DNA of 64,000 nt. Origin: Devosia submarina. GTDB lineage: Bacteria; Pseudomonadota; Alphaproteobacteria; Rhizobiales; Devosiaceae. The notes under the pieces are model-generated. The model was not told the origin of the DNA and did no database searches. It saw only the letters and a list, made by a program, of their open reading frames with translations. Each line of letters opens with the position of its first letter. The first letter of the stretch is position 1. Location: positions 62,001 through 126,000 of the forward strand of contig NZ_PYWB01000005.1 of NCBI RefSeq assembly GCF_003056345.1, written 5' to 3'. This document shows positions 17,037 to 26,549 of this stretch, piece by piece. The translations under genes were made by a program, and so were the position numbers.

Positions 17037-17810
17037 CTAACCGCGATAAATGTCGAAGGGGCCGAAGGCTTGGGTGGTAGCCATCACCTGGAGGCGGTTG
17101 ACGTTGACGTGGGCGGGCAGGAGCGTGGACCACATGATGGTTTCGGCAATGTCCTCAGCGTTCATGGCTTTGGTGCCTTCGTAGGGCTTGGCGGCTTTTG
17201 CTTCGTCGCCCTTGAAGCGGACGAGGGAGAATTCGGTTTCGGTGAGGCCGGGCTCGATATTGGTGACGCGGATGTTCTTGCCTTGGACGTCCGAGCGCAG
17301 ATTGAGGGCGAACTGCTTCACGAAGGCTTTGGTGGCGCCATAAACAGAGCCGCCGGGATAGGGGTAGTCGCCGGCGACGGAGCCAAGGGTCACCACATGG
17401 CCGCCGCCGCGCGCGATCATGCCCGGGAGCAAGGCACGCACCGTATAGGCGAGGCCCGTGATGTTGGTGGCGATCATGGTTTCCCAATCCGTGATGTCGG
17501 TTTCGGCGGCGGGCTGGAGGCCCAGGGCGAGGCCGGCATTGGCGAGGACGATGTTGATGCCGGCGAATTCGTTGGGAAGATCGGCAATCACGCGGTCGAT
17601 AGCCGCGCGGTCGCGGATGTCGAGTTCGGCAATGTGGCAGTTGGCCTTGCCCAACCCGTTTTGCAGCTCCACCAGCCTGTCATGGCGGCGGCCCGTCGCG
17701 ATCACCTTGCCGCCGGCCTCCACATAGCGGCGCGCTGCGGCGGCGCCGAAGCCGGAGGTGGCGCCGGTGATGAAAACGACGAAGCGGCTGGGATCGAGCA
17801 GCTGGTACAT
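17037..17810 (-). CDS. SDR family oxidoreductase (YdfG-like 3-hydroxyacid dehydrogenase group)
   Basis: 257 residues, a classical short-chain dehydrogenase: cofactor loop ITGATSGFG (about 14-22), TGRRHDRL pointing to NADP, the NAG-like motif LANAG, catalytic Ser in TLGSVAG, and the YxxxK pair in YGATK. The pattern GDYPYPGGSVYGATKAFVKQF is like YdfG, which oxidises L-allo-threonine and 3-hydroxyacids. The specificity is inferred. It is the most upstream of the minus-strand genes in this block and may or may not share a transcript with the oxygenase gene, from which it is separated by a repeat. Confidence 0.9.
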   Translation of the reverse strand: MYQLLDPSRFVVFITGATSGFGAAAARRYVEAGGKVIATGRRHDRLVELQNGLGKANCHIAELDIRDRAAIDRVIADLPNEFAGINIVLANAGLALGLQPAAETDITDWETMIATNITGLAYTVRALLPGMIARGGGHVVTLGSVAGDYPYPGGSVYGATKAFVKQFALNLRSDVQGKNIRVTNIEPGLTETEFSLVRFKGDEAKAAKPYEGTKAMNAEDIAETIMWSTLLPAHVNVNRLQVMATTQAFGPFDIYRG

Positions 17811-17914
17811 GGAAATATCCGCCTAGTTTAGAACCGAAAGGGCAAAGTGGACCGCAGTTGAAGCGGGGTCAACACGGGGTGGGCGTTAACGATTCGTTGC
17901 CCATAGGACACGGA

Positions 17915-17927
17915 ATTTGATTCAAAT
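17915..17927. promoter_or_regulatory. Inverted repeat ATTTGA-T-TCAAAT upstream of tamA
   Basis: Perfect six-base arms around one base, 17 bases before the tamA start and in an AT-rich stretch that probably contains the promoter. It may be an operator or chance. Confidence 0.3.
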
Positions 17928-17944
17928 GATAAACTGGGTCACAT

Positions 17945-19933
17945 GTGAATGGTTGTTTGATTAAAGCAGCTTTAAGTTGCGGCCAAGGGGCTGGAGAGTT
18001 TTTGGCGGGGGTTGGTCCACTGCAGATCGCGCGTTTAGTAACGAGTATCGGCGCTTTGTGCGTTGCAGCAGCAGGTCTTGCCCTTGCTACGCCGTCTCAT
18101 GCGTTCGAGATTTTCGGGGTCAAGCTCTTTGAAGACCAGAGCGATGCGGACGCCGAGGCGGTGATCGCCGATCCGCAGCCCTACAGCGTTGAAGTGGTGG
18201 TCAATAGCGGGAGCGAGCTCGAAAACGTGGTGCGCAATGCATCGGCGTTGGTGGCCGACGAGGACGAGCCGGCATCGGGTGCGGCGGGGCTTTTGGCCAA
18301 GGCGCGGGGCGACTACCGGCGCATCATCGCGGCGCTTTACCAGGAAGGCCACTATGGGGGCGTCGTCAGCATCCGGGTGGGTGCAAGCGAGGTCACGGGT
18401 CTGCCGCCCGATGTGGAACTGCCCGATCCGGTTCCGGTGACCATTGTGGTGGATCCCGGGCCGTTGTTTCATTTCAATCGCGTCGATATCGTCAACCAGG
18501 CGCCGCCCACCAATGATCCGTTCGATCAGGTGGACTCCCCGTCCGGCCAGGGCTTTGGCGTGGGCGAGGTGGCCCGATCCAACGTCGTGACGCGGGCGGA
18601 AGCGCTGGCGCTAGAAGCCTGGCGGCAGCAGGGCTATGCCAAGGCTTTTATCGCGAGCCGCGATGTGGTGGCCGACCATGCAACAAGGCTTGTTGATGTG
18701 CGGATCAATGTTGATCCGGGCCGGAAGGCGGCGTTTGGGGATGTGGCCGTTTCGGGCACGGAGCGGATGGACCCCGAATTCGTCCGGCGCCAGACGGGTT
18801 TGACCGTGGGCGAGGAGTTCGACCCCGATGAAGTCGAACGCGCCCAGAAGCGGCTGGACCGGCTTGAAGTGTTTCGCTCGGCGCGGCTGGAAGCGGCCGA
18901 ATCGATCGGCGCCGATGGCTTGCTGCCCTATGATCTTCTGGTGCAGGAGCTGCCGGGTGCCCGCTTTGGCGTGGGCGCGACCTATTCGACGATCGATGGG
19001 CTGGGCATTGAGGCTTTCCATCTCTGGCGAAATCTTTTTGGTCAGGCGGAGCGGCTGCGGCTCGATGCGCGCATCGCGGGCATCGGTTTTCCCGTGGAAA
19101 CCGAAGAGTTCGACTATTTCTTTGGTGGCACCTTCACCAAGCCGGGCATTTTTACGCCTGACACCGATCTTGTCGCGACGATCTCGGCAGAGCGGACGGT
19201 TTATCCGACCTATACCGAAGTCTCGGCCGGCGGCCGTGTGGGCCTGACGCATCTTTTTTCAGACCAGATCACCCTTGAAGGTGGCGCCCAATTCGAGCGC
19301 AGCCAGTTCGAAGACGCGCAGGGAACGCGCGATTTCGCGCTGGTCGGTGCTTATGGAGCGGCGACCCTCGACTTCCGCGATGACATGGTGGATCCCACCA
19401 GCGGGTGGTATCTACGGGCCGATATCGAGCCTTTCTATGAATTCAACTATGGCAATGCGGCCGGGCGGGTAACCGTTGAAGGGCGGACCTATTTCGGTTT
19501 TGGCGAGGATGATCCGTTTGTTTTGGCCGGGCGGGTCAAGGCCGGAGCGGTGATCGGCGCAGAGCTTGATGAACTGCCGCCCGATCGCTTGTTCTTTGCC
19601 GGAGGTGGCGGATCGGTGCGCGGCTATGCGTTCCGCTCGATCGGCGTGGACGATGGCTTTGGCAATATCATCGGCGGACGATATCTGCTGGAAGGATCGC
19701 TCGAGGCGCGTGCCAAGGTGACCGAAAGCATCGGCGTTGTCGGGTTCCTCGATGGCGGCTATGTGGCGGGCGATGAGTTCCCCGGGATCGAGGATTTGCG
19801 GCTGGGGGCGGGTGTTGGCGTTCGCTATTATACTGGGCTTGGGCCGCTGCGGCTCGATGTGGCCGTGCCGCTCAACAAGCAGTCGGGTGATCCCGATTAC
19901 GCCATCTATGTGGGCATAGGACAGGCGTTCTGA
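17945..19933 (+). CDS. tamA: Autotransporter assembly outer-membrane protein TamA (Omp85 family)
   Basis: 662 residues. A signal sequence is apparent (RLVTSIGALCVAAAGLALATPSHA, cleavage before FEIFG). POTRA-like repeats follow to about residue 340 (PVTIVVDPGPLFHFNRVDIV, VDVRINVDPGRKAAFGDVAVSG), then a 16-strand Omp85 barrel. The conserved lid motif is V558-R559-G560-Y561 in GGGSVRGYAF. TamA sits in the outer membrane and works with TamB in inserting outer-membrane proteins or moving lipids. The GTG at 17945 is the only suitable in-frame start before the signal sequence. The stop shares one base with tamB (TGATG). Confidence 0.94.
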   Translation: MNGCLIKAALSCGQGAGEFLAGVGPLQIARLVTSIGALCVAAAGLALATPSHAFEIFGVKLFEDQSDADAEAVIADPQPYSVEVVVNSGSELENVVRNASALVADEDEPASGAAGLLAKARGDYRRIIAALYQEGHYGGVVSIRVGASEVTGLPPDVELPDPVPVTIVVDPGPLFHFNRVDIVNQAPPTNDPFDQVDSPSGQGFGVGEVARSNVVTRAEALALEAWRQQGYAKAFIASRDVVADHATRLVDVRINVDPGRKAAFGDVAVSGTERMDPEFVRRQTGLTVGEEFDPDEVERAQKRLDRLEVFRSARLEAAESIGADGLLPYDLLVQELPGARFGVGATYSTIDGLGIEAFHLWRNLFGQAERLRLDARIAGIGFPVETEEFDYFFGGTFTKPGIFTPDTDLVATISAERTVYPTYTEVSAGGRVGLTHLFSDQITLEGGAQFERSQFEDAQGTRDFALVGAYGAATLDFRDDMVDPTSGWYLRADIEPFYEFNYGNAAGRVTVEGRTYFGFGEDDPFVLAGRVKAGAVIGAELDELPPDRLFFAGGGGSVRGYAFRSIGVDDGFGNIIGGRYLLEGSLEARAKVTESIGVVGFLDGGYVAGDEFPGIEDLRLGAGVGVRYYTGLGPLRLDVAVPLNKQSGDPDYAIYVGIGQAF

Positions 19934-22900
19934 TGGGCAAGTTGATTTCTCCAATCCGCGGGCTTGCCCTTGGTGCTTTCCTCCTATGCGGCTTTGCGCC
20001 GGTGGGCGTCTTTGCGCAGGAGGAGATTGCTGGAACGGCGAGCGAGGCGGAAAAGGGGTTCCTTGCCAATTTCGTGCAGGACCGGCTTTCAACGCCCGAG
20101 CGCCAGATTGGGATTTCCAATATCGATGGCATATTGGGATCGGACGTTTCGATCCGCGAGATCACCATTTCCGACCAGGAAGGCGTGTGGCTGCGTGTGA
20201 CCAATGCGCGGCTGACCTGGAACCAGGCGGCGCTGTTTTTGGGCCGGCTGGAGGTGAGTTCTCTTACCGCAGAGAGCATCGATTACATTCGCAATGCCGT
20301 GCCGGCCGAGGGCGTGGACTTGCCCGCGCCGGAAGCCCGGTCCCTCGAGATCCCGGAGTTTCCCGTCGCCATTATCCTCCAGGAGCTGAACGTTCCGCGG
20401 GTGACCTTTGGCGAGGATGTGTTTGGCCTGGGCTCGGAGATTTCGCTGGCCGGTGGGCTGACGCTGCAGGATGGCAATCTCGATACCAGTCTCGACATTG
20501 TGCGGCTTGACGGACCGGGGGGCACGCTCGATCTCGATGTTGCCTATACCGCCGAAGACAATGCCATTGATCTCGGCCTGTCGCTGGTGGAGCCGGAAAA
20601 CGGCGTCATGGCCAATCTGCTCAGCATTGAAAATCGCCCAGCTGTTACGCTGACCCTGACGGGCGCGGGCCCGGTGGCTGATCTGCGCACGGAACTGGTG
20701 CTGCAGGCCAATGGGCAGACGGCCCTGTCGGGCGCCGCGACCATCGAGCAGCAGGCAGAAGGCTTTGCGGTCGATGCGGATCTCCAGGGGCCGCTGGCAA
20801 CGCTTGTGGCCGAGCCCTACCGGCCGTTTTTCGGCGCGGAAACGTCGCTCAGTGCCAATGCGCTGGTGCGCTCGGGCGGTGGCTTCACCATCAGTGGCTT
20901 GCGCCTGAGCGGGGGGCAATTGTCGCTTGAGGCGGCTGCGGATACATCCGCGGACAATTTCCTGCGCACGCTGGCGCTCAACGCCGTGATTGCAGATCCC
21001 AATGGGGCGGCAGTGACGCTGCCGGTACCCGGAAGCGCGACGCAGGTCAACACGGCGCAACTAGCGATCGCCTTTGGCGGCGAGGGCAATGAGGACTGGA
21101 CGTCGACGCTGAGCATTGCGGGATTTTCGACCTCCGGCTTTGCGGCTGACACGGTCGCGCTGAGCGTGGGTGGGGTGGCGAGCAATCTCAGCGATCCCGC
21201 GACGCGGCGCATTACGTTTAATGGTGATGGTACGCTGGCTGGCATCGAGGCTTCGCCTGAGGTGGAAGCGGCGCTGGGCGGCGGCGTGGGTATTGGCATT
21301 GCCGGCCTGTGGAATGCAGGCGAGCCGGTGCAGCTCGCCGAATTCCGGGTTGCGGGCGAAGCGCTGACGGCCATGCTGACGGGGCAGCTGAACGGGCTCG
21401 ATTTTTCCGGCGACATCGGCGTCGAGACGTCGAGCATTGCGCCGTTCTCGGGGCTGGCCGGGCGTGAGCTCGATGGGGCGCTGTCGCTGCGGGCCAATGG
21501 CTCGATCATGCCGGTGAGCGGTGGGTTCGACCTCCGGTTGGATGGCACGGGGACCGATCTGCGCATCGACGATGAAGTGGCCGACCGGCTGCTGGCCGGC
21601 AATGTTGCGCTGAGCGGGCGGGTGGCGCGCACGGCCAATGGGCTGACGGCGGACGATTTCCGGATCGAAAACCCGCAGGTGCAGGTTCTGGCGGATGGCT
21701 CGTTTTCGAGCGAAACGGCCGATTTTGCGTTCAACCTTGATCTGAGCGATCTCGAGCTGTTGTCCGAAGAAGCGTCGGGTGCGCTCGCGGTGGTGGGAAC
21801 CGCCAGGGGCGCCGAGGGGGTGATTAATCTTGATCTTGATGTCAGGGTGCCCAGTGGGACGCTGGCGGGGCGGCAATTGCGGGAAGCCAATGTGGGCTTT
21901 ACCGGGCAATATGCCGAGTCAACGCTTGAGGGTGATATCAGCGGCGAGGCGGCGCTGGATGGATTCCGGACGGCGCTGGCGGCGGCGCTGACGGCATCAC
22001 CCGACGAGCAGGCGCTGCGCGGGATCGATTTCCAGGCCGCGGGCACGCGCATCAGCGGCGATCTGGTGCGCGTGGCGCAGAGCGGATTGATCGAGGGCAA
22101 TCTGAGCATGGTTTCGCCCGATGTGTCGGTGCCAGCGGCGCTGGCGCTGCTGGAGGCTTCGGGTGCGGTGAATGCCGAGATCGCGCTGGCGCCGGTGGAC
22201 GGCACGCAGGGCGCGACTGTGCGCGGCGATGTGCGCGAGTTGGAGGTGAACGGGATTGCGGTGGGTGCGGCGGATGTGTCCGCGAACCTCACCGATCTGT
22301 TTGGCGTACCGGTGATCGATGGGTCGCTTAACGGACGCGATATTGCGGCAGCGGGTGTGAATATCAGCACGCTTGTGGCCACGGCGTCGCAGAACGGCAC
22401 GACGACGGCGTTTGATGCGCAGGCGGCGCTTGCAACGGGCACGGATGTGGATGTAGCCGGCGCGCTGACGCCGGTTGAAGATGGCTATCGGCTGGCGGTG
22501 GACCGGCTCGAACTGGTGCAGGGGCAGCTCGGGGCGCGGCTGGCACGGCCGACTGTGTTGCAGGTGGCGGGCTCGAATGTATCGCTCGATGCCGTGCGGT
22601 TCGATGTGGGTTCAGGTTCGGTGACGGCAACGGGATCGGCGGGTCAGACGCTGGATATCGCGCTGGACATCAATGCGCTGCCGCTCTCGATTGCCAATAC
22701 GCTGGCGCCCGATCTTGGCCTTGCGGGAACGCTGAACGGACGGGCGACGATAAGGGGCACGGGCAGTGCGCCCCAGGTGCAGTTCGAGGCGGACGCGCAG
22801 GGCGTTGATGCTGCAGCGATCAGCGAGTTTGGCATTGCACCCTTGTCAGTGGCCGCCAATGGCAGCTTTGCGGACAATGTGGTGCGGCTGGCATCGGTGC

Positions 22901-24267
22901 GCGCGAACGGGTCGGGCGGCTTGACGCTGCAGGGGTCGGGCTCGGTGCCGCTGGGCGGCGGTGGGCTCGATGTGGCTGTGACCGGATCGGTGCCGCTGGC
23001 GCTGGCGAACCGCTTTGTGGCGGATCGTGGCGGGCAATTGAGCGGCGTCGTGACGTTGGATGCGCAGGTGCGCGGCAGTTTGGCTGAGCCGCAGTTCGGC
23101 GGGCGCGTAGCGACCAGCGGCGCGGGCTATGTGGATCCCGAGCTGAATTTGCGGCTGCAGGGGATCACGGGTTTGGCGAGCCTGAGCGGGACTAACCTCG
23201 AGATCGCGTCGTTGTCGGCCAATCTGGCGACGGGCGGGTCGGTTTCCGCTTCCGGTTCGGTGGGGCTTTCGGGTGGCTTGCCGGCCAGTATCCGGATAGC
23301 GCTTAACGAAGCGCGCTATGCCGATGGCAATCTGTTTGTGGCGCGCGGGTCGGGCAATCTGGCACTCACGGGCAATCTGGCAGGCTCGCCCCTATTGAGC
23401 GGCGATGTGCTGATCGACGAAGCCAATATCACCGTGCCGGAAAGCTTTGGTGGCGGGGCACAACTGATCGATGTGGAGCATGTGCGCACCCCGCCGGCCG
23501 TGGAGCAGACGCTGGCGCGGGCGCGGATCGATGAATCGGGTGCGCCGGTGCCGCAGACGCGGCCGGGGGGCGTGTTGCTCGATATCAACCTCAATGCGCC
23601 TAATCAGGTGTTTGTTCGTGGCCGCGGGCTCGATGCCGAGGTGGGTGGGTCGGTGCGGATCACCGGGCCGATCGGGGATATCCAGCCCGTGGGTGCGTTC
23701 GAGCTGACGCGCGGACGGCTGTCGATCCTCGGGGAGCGAGTGAACTTCGAAAGCGGTGCCGTGACGCTGGTGGGGGATCTTGATCCGCTGCTGAATTTCG
23801 TGGCAAGCATCGAGGGTGACGACATCACCGTGTTCGTGACGGTGGCGGGGCGTGCTTCCGATATCGAGGTGACGTTTAGCTCCAATCCCACGCTGCCGCA
23901 GGATGAGGTTTTGAGCCGGCTGATCTTTGGGCGCTCCATGGGCGAGCTTTCGCCCCTGCAATTGGCACGTTTGGCGGCGGCGGCCGGGGAATTGGTCGGT
24001 GGTGGCGGTGGCGGCGGGCTGGTCGACAGTTTGCGCGGGGCGGCGGGGCTTGATGACCTCGACGTGGTTACAGATGCGCAGGGCAATGTTGCGGTGCAGG
24101 CCGGGACCTATATCCAGGACAATGTGTATCTGGGTGTGCAGGCCGGGGCGGGCGGGCAGAGCCGGGTGACGATCAATCTCGATGTGACGGATGATCTCAA
24201 GATCACCGGTGCTGCCGGGCAGGGCGGGGAGTCGAGCCTAGGCGTGTTTTATGAGCAGGACTATTGA
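19933..24267 (+). CDS. tamB: Translocation/assembly module TamB (DUF490), AsmA-like bridge protein
   Basis: 1444 residues, typical TamB size. The N-terminal hydrophobic segment (GLALGAFLLCGFAPVGVFA) acts as inner-membrane anchor or signal. A very long run of beta-strand repeats follows, predicted to form a hydrophobic groove across the periplasm. The C-terminal TamB/DUF490 domain starts around residue 1110 and ends in the usual barrel-like finish (NVYLGVQAG, VTDDLKITGAAGQGGESSLGVFYEQDY). Overlap with tamA gives coupled translation, consistent with one complex. No terminator was recognised downstream, where repeats begin. Confidence 0.95.
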   Translation: MGKLISPIRGLALGAFLLCGFAPVGVFAQEEIAGTASEAEKGFLANFVQDRLSTPERQIGISNIDGILGSDVSIREITISDQEGVWLRVTNARLTWNQAALFLGRLEVSSLTAESIDYIRNAVPAEGVDLPAPEARSLEIPEFPVAIILQELNVPRVTFGEDVFGLGSEISLAGGLTLQDGNLDTSLDIVRLDGPGGTLDLDVAYTAEDNAIDLGLSLVEPENGVMANLLSIENRPAVTLTLTGAGPVADLRTELVLQANGQTALSGAATIEQQAEGFAVDADLQGPLATLVAEPYRPFFGAETSLSANALVRSGGGFTISGLRLSGGQLSLEAAADTSADNFLRTLALNAVIADPNGAAVTLPVPGSATQVNTAQLAIAFGGEGNEDWTSTLSIAGFSTSGFAADTVALSVGGVASNLSDPATRRITFNGDGTLAGIEASPEVEAALGGGVGIGIAGLWNAGEPVQLAEFRVAGEALTAMLTGQLNGLDFSGDIGVETSSIAPFSGLAGRELDGALSLRANGSIMPVSGGFDLRLDGTGTDLRIDDEVADRLLAGNVALSGRVARTANGLTADDFRIENPQVQVLADGSFSSETADFAFNLDLSDLELLSEEASGALAVVGTARGAEGVINLDLDVRVPSGTLAGRQLREANVGFTGQYAESTLEGDISGEAALDGFRTALAAALTASPDEQALRGIDFQAAGTRISGDLVRVAQSGLIEGNLSMVSPDVSVPAALALLEASGAVNAEIALAPVDGTQGATVRGDVRELEVNGIAVGAADVSANLTDLFGVPVIDGSLNGRDIAAAGVNISTLVATASQNGTTTAFDAQAALATGTDVDVAGALTPVEDGYRLAVDRLELVQGQLGARLARPTVLQVAGSNVSLDAVRFDVGSGSVTATGSAGQTLDIALDINALPLSIANTLAPDLGLAGTLNGRATIRGTGSAPQVQFEADAQGVDAAAISEFGIAPLSVAANGSFADNVVRLASVRANGSGGLTLQGSGSVPLGGGGLDVAVTGSVPLALANRFVADRGGQLSGVVTLDAQVRGSLAEPQFGGRVATSGAGYVDPELNLRLQGITGLASLSGTNLEIASLSANLATGGSVSASGSVGLSGGLPASIRIALNEARYADGNLFVARGSGNLALTGNLAGSPLLSGDVLIDEANITVPESFGGGAQLIDVEHVRTPPAVEQTLARARIDESGAPVPQTRPGGVLLDINLNAPNQVFVRGRGLDAEVGGSVRITGPIGDIQPVGAFELTRGRLSILGERVNFESGAVTLVGDLDPLLNFVASIEGDDITVFVTVAGRASDIEVTFSSNPTLPQDEVLSRLIFGRSMGELSPLQLARLAAAAGELVGGGGGGGLVDSLRGAAGLDDLDVVTDAQGNVAVQAGTYIQDNVYLGVQAGAGGQSRVTINLDVTDDLKITGAAGQGGESSLGVFYEQDY

Positions 24268-24654
24268 GGGGCTTTTGCCCGCAGCTGATCGGTGTTTTCA
24301 TAGCCTGACTATAGTTGAGCAAGTGGAGGCTTATGTGCCACACCTTCGTCCTTCGACGGGCTCAGGATGAGGGCTACTGGCAGTTACGAGCTGCGGCAGG
24401 CCACTACACTGGCCCGCCCGAGGCCTCATGGTGAGCTTGTCGAACCATGAGGGCGGGTACGCCGATGGTGCCATGCCCTCGTGCTTAGACAAGCTCAGGA
24501 TGAGGGCTGTTGGTCGGATGGTGCTTGGTTGGGGAGTTCAAGCCGAGCTACATTGCGGCACGCCCTAAATCTTGGGTTGGATCCCGGCTCGAGGCCGGGA
24601 TGACATCGAGAGTGGGGTCAGGCTGGAGGCTGCCCGACCAGTTTGGCTGTTTGC
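24268..24654. other. 387-base gene-free stretch with dispersed repeats
   Basis: Between tamB and yejA. It holds a repeat built on TTCGACGGGCTCAGGATGAGGG, with related blocks near 24345-24372, 24421-24455 (CATGGTGAGCTTGTCGAACCATGAGG) and 24488-24511 (GACAAGCTCAGGATGAGGG), then a half copy of repeat family B at 24579-24607. No convincing reading frame or RNA gene was seen. Confidence 0.7.
24579..24607. repeat. Family B repeat, half copy
   Basis: GATCCCGGCTCGAGGCCGGGATGACATC: a compact palindrome CCCGGCTCGAGGCCGGG with the family's GATGACATC tail. It lies just past the yejA stop and could serve as its transcription end. Confidence 0.7.
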
Positions 24655-26499
24655 TTACTGACCACCACCCGTGGCGGCGGCTTTGGCTTCGTCGTACCAC
24701 CAGATGGTGGGGAAACCGCTGGAGAATTCGGGCAGGGGGTCGGGGTGGCTGAAGCGGTTCCAGCGGGCGATGCGGGATTGGCGCAGGGAGTAGCTGGGGA
24801 CCATCAGATGGTGGTGGAGCAAGGTGCGGTCCAAGGCGGCCGTGGCGGCTTCCTGGGTGTCGCGATCGTCGGCAGCGATGATCTTTTCAATGAGAGCATC
24901 GATTCCAGGGTCGGTTAGGCCAAGGTAGTTTTGCGAGCCTTCCTGGCTGACGCTGGATGAGCCAAAGAAATAGCGCTGCTCGTTGCCCGGCGAGAAGGAC
25001 TGACCCCAGCCGCCATAGATCACGTCGTAATCAAAGCTGCGCAGGCGGTTGATATATTGCGGGCTGTCGACCGAGCGCAGGGACACCTGGATACCGATTT
25101 TGGCGAGGTTGGTGACGAGGTTCTGCGCGACGGGCTCGATGGTGGGGCCGTTGAGGAGGATCTCGAAGGTGAAGGGCGCGCCGCTGGGGTCGAGGAGCTG
25201 GTTGCCCTGGAGGGTATAGCCAGCGTCCGTCAGGAGCTGGAGGGCAGTGCGCAGGTTTTCGCGCAGCTTTTGTGGGTCACCGCTCACCGGGTTGGTGAAT
25301 TCCTCAGTGAAGACGGAGGGCGGGACCTGATCCTTGACCGAATTGAGGATTTCCAGCTCCTCGCCTTGCGGGAGGCCAGTAGAGCGGAAAGGCAGGCCAA
25401 AGAAATAGCTGTCGATGCGCTCGTATTGACCGAAAAACAACGTGGTGCTGAGCTGCTCGAAATCGAAGGCGTAGTTAAGGGCTTCGCGGACGCGCTCGTC
25501 CTGGAATTTGGCGCGGCGCAGATTGGGGATGAAGCCCACCATGCTGCCATAGCCATTATAATCCTGGGGGAAAAGCTCCTGGACAATTCGGCCTTCGGTG
25601 ACGGCGGGGAAATTGTAGGCGGTGGCCCAGCGACGGGCCTGGTTCTCGTTCCACCAATCGAACTGGTCGCCCTTGAAGGCTTCGAACTGAACGGTGAGGT
25701 CCAGGAAATACTCGATCCGGTATTCGTCGAAATTGTTGGCGCCGATCTGGGTCGGGTGGGTGAGGCCCCAATAGTCCGGCACGCGCTTGTAGGTGATGGT
25801 CCGGCCAGGATCGAAGTTTGCGAGCTGATAGGGCCCTGAGCCGAGGGGCGCCTCAAGCGTGGACTCGGCGATGTTGCGGGGCTGGCCCCTGCTGTTGGTG
25901 CCCTCCCACCAATGTTGCGGCAAAACCTGGAGCTGGCCCAGGATCAGGGGGAGTTCGCGATTGCCGGTTTGATCGAAGGTGAAAGTGACTTCGCCGGGAG
26001 CGGTGACTTCCGCCTTGACCACATTGGCGTAGTATTGCGCCTGATTGGGGTTGAGCTCCTTGGATTTGTTGAAAGACCAGACGACGTCTTCGGCCGTTAC
26101 CGGCTCTCCATCGTGCCATTTGGCTGCGGGATTCATGCGAAAGGTGACGGCGCCGTAATCGGGTGCGATGCGGAGGCTTTCGGCCAGGAGGCCATAATAG
26201 GTGTTCACTTCATCAAGCGATGGGGTGAGCAAGGTTTCGTAGATCAGGCCAAGCCCGCCTGCCGGTTCACCTTTGGGCAGAATGGGGTTGAAGGTGTCGA
26301 AACCGCCCATGTCGCCCATGCGGACCACGCCGCCCTTGGGCGCATCGGCGTTGACGTAGTCGAAGTGGGGGAACTCGGCCGGGTATTTCGGCTGTTCGAT
26401 CATGGTGAAGGCGTGGGACCAGGTGTCGGTCGGCGTTTGCGCCGCAACCGGCGCTGCAAGACCCAACAGGGCGGTGATGAGAAGGGGGGTGAACTTCAT
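24655..26499 (-). CDS. yejA: Extracellular solute-binding protein of the YejABEF importer (family 5)
   Basis: 614 residues. The signal peptide is MKFTPLLITALLGLAAPVAAQ. The mature part is a family 5 peptide-binding protein, with the YejA-like opening WSHAFTMIEQPKYPAEFPHFDYVNADAPKGG and WHDGEPVTAEDVVWSFN. It would capture oligopeptides or peptide-nucleotide compounds of the microcin C type in the periplasm. It is the last gene of the minus-strand operon yejB-yejE-yejF-yejA, 50 bases after yejF. Confidence 0.93.
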   Translation of the reverse strand: MKFTPLLITALLGLAAPVAAQTPTDTWSHAFTMIEQPKYPAEFPHFDYVNADAPKGGVVRMGDMGGFDTFNPILPKGEPAGGLGLIYETLLTPSLDEVNTYYGLLAESLRIAPDYGAVTFRMNPAAKWHDGEPVTAEDVVWSFNKSKELNPNQAQYYANVVKAEVTAPGEVTFTFDQTGNRELPLILGQLQVLPQHWWEGTNSRGQPRNIAESTLEAPLGSGPYQLANFDPGRTITYKRVPDYWGLTHPTQIGANNFDEYRIEYFLDLTVQFEAFKGDQFDWWNENQARRWATAYNFPAVTEGRIVQELFPQDYNGYGSMVGFIPNLRRAKFQDERVREALNYAFDFEQLSTTLFFGQYERIDSYFFGLPFRSTGLPQGEELEILNSVKDQVPPSVFTEEFTNPVSGDPQKLRENLRTALQLLTDAGYTLQGNQLLDPSGAPFTFEILLNGPTIEPVAQNLVTNLAKIGIQVSLRSVDSPQYINRLRSFDYDVIYGGWGQSFSPGNEQRYFFGSSSVSQEGSQNYLGLTDPGIDALIEKIIAADDRDTQEAATAALDRTLLHHHLMVPSYSLRQSRIARWNRFSHPDPLPEFSSGFPTIWWYDEAKAAATGGGQ

Positions 26500-26549
26500 C
26501 AGGCAGCTCCGGATTTGCAGAGGGTCACAGGCAGTTCTAGGAGGAAATG

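Noticed and set aside
20817..22442. A 541-codon open frame on the minus strand
   Set aside because: Antisense to tamB, dominated by Ser/Ala/Pro; a codon-bias shadow.
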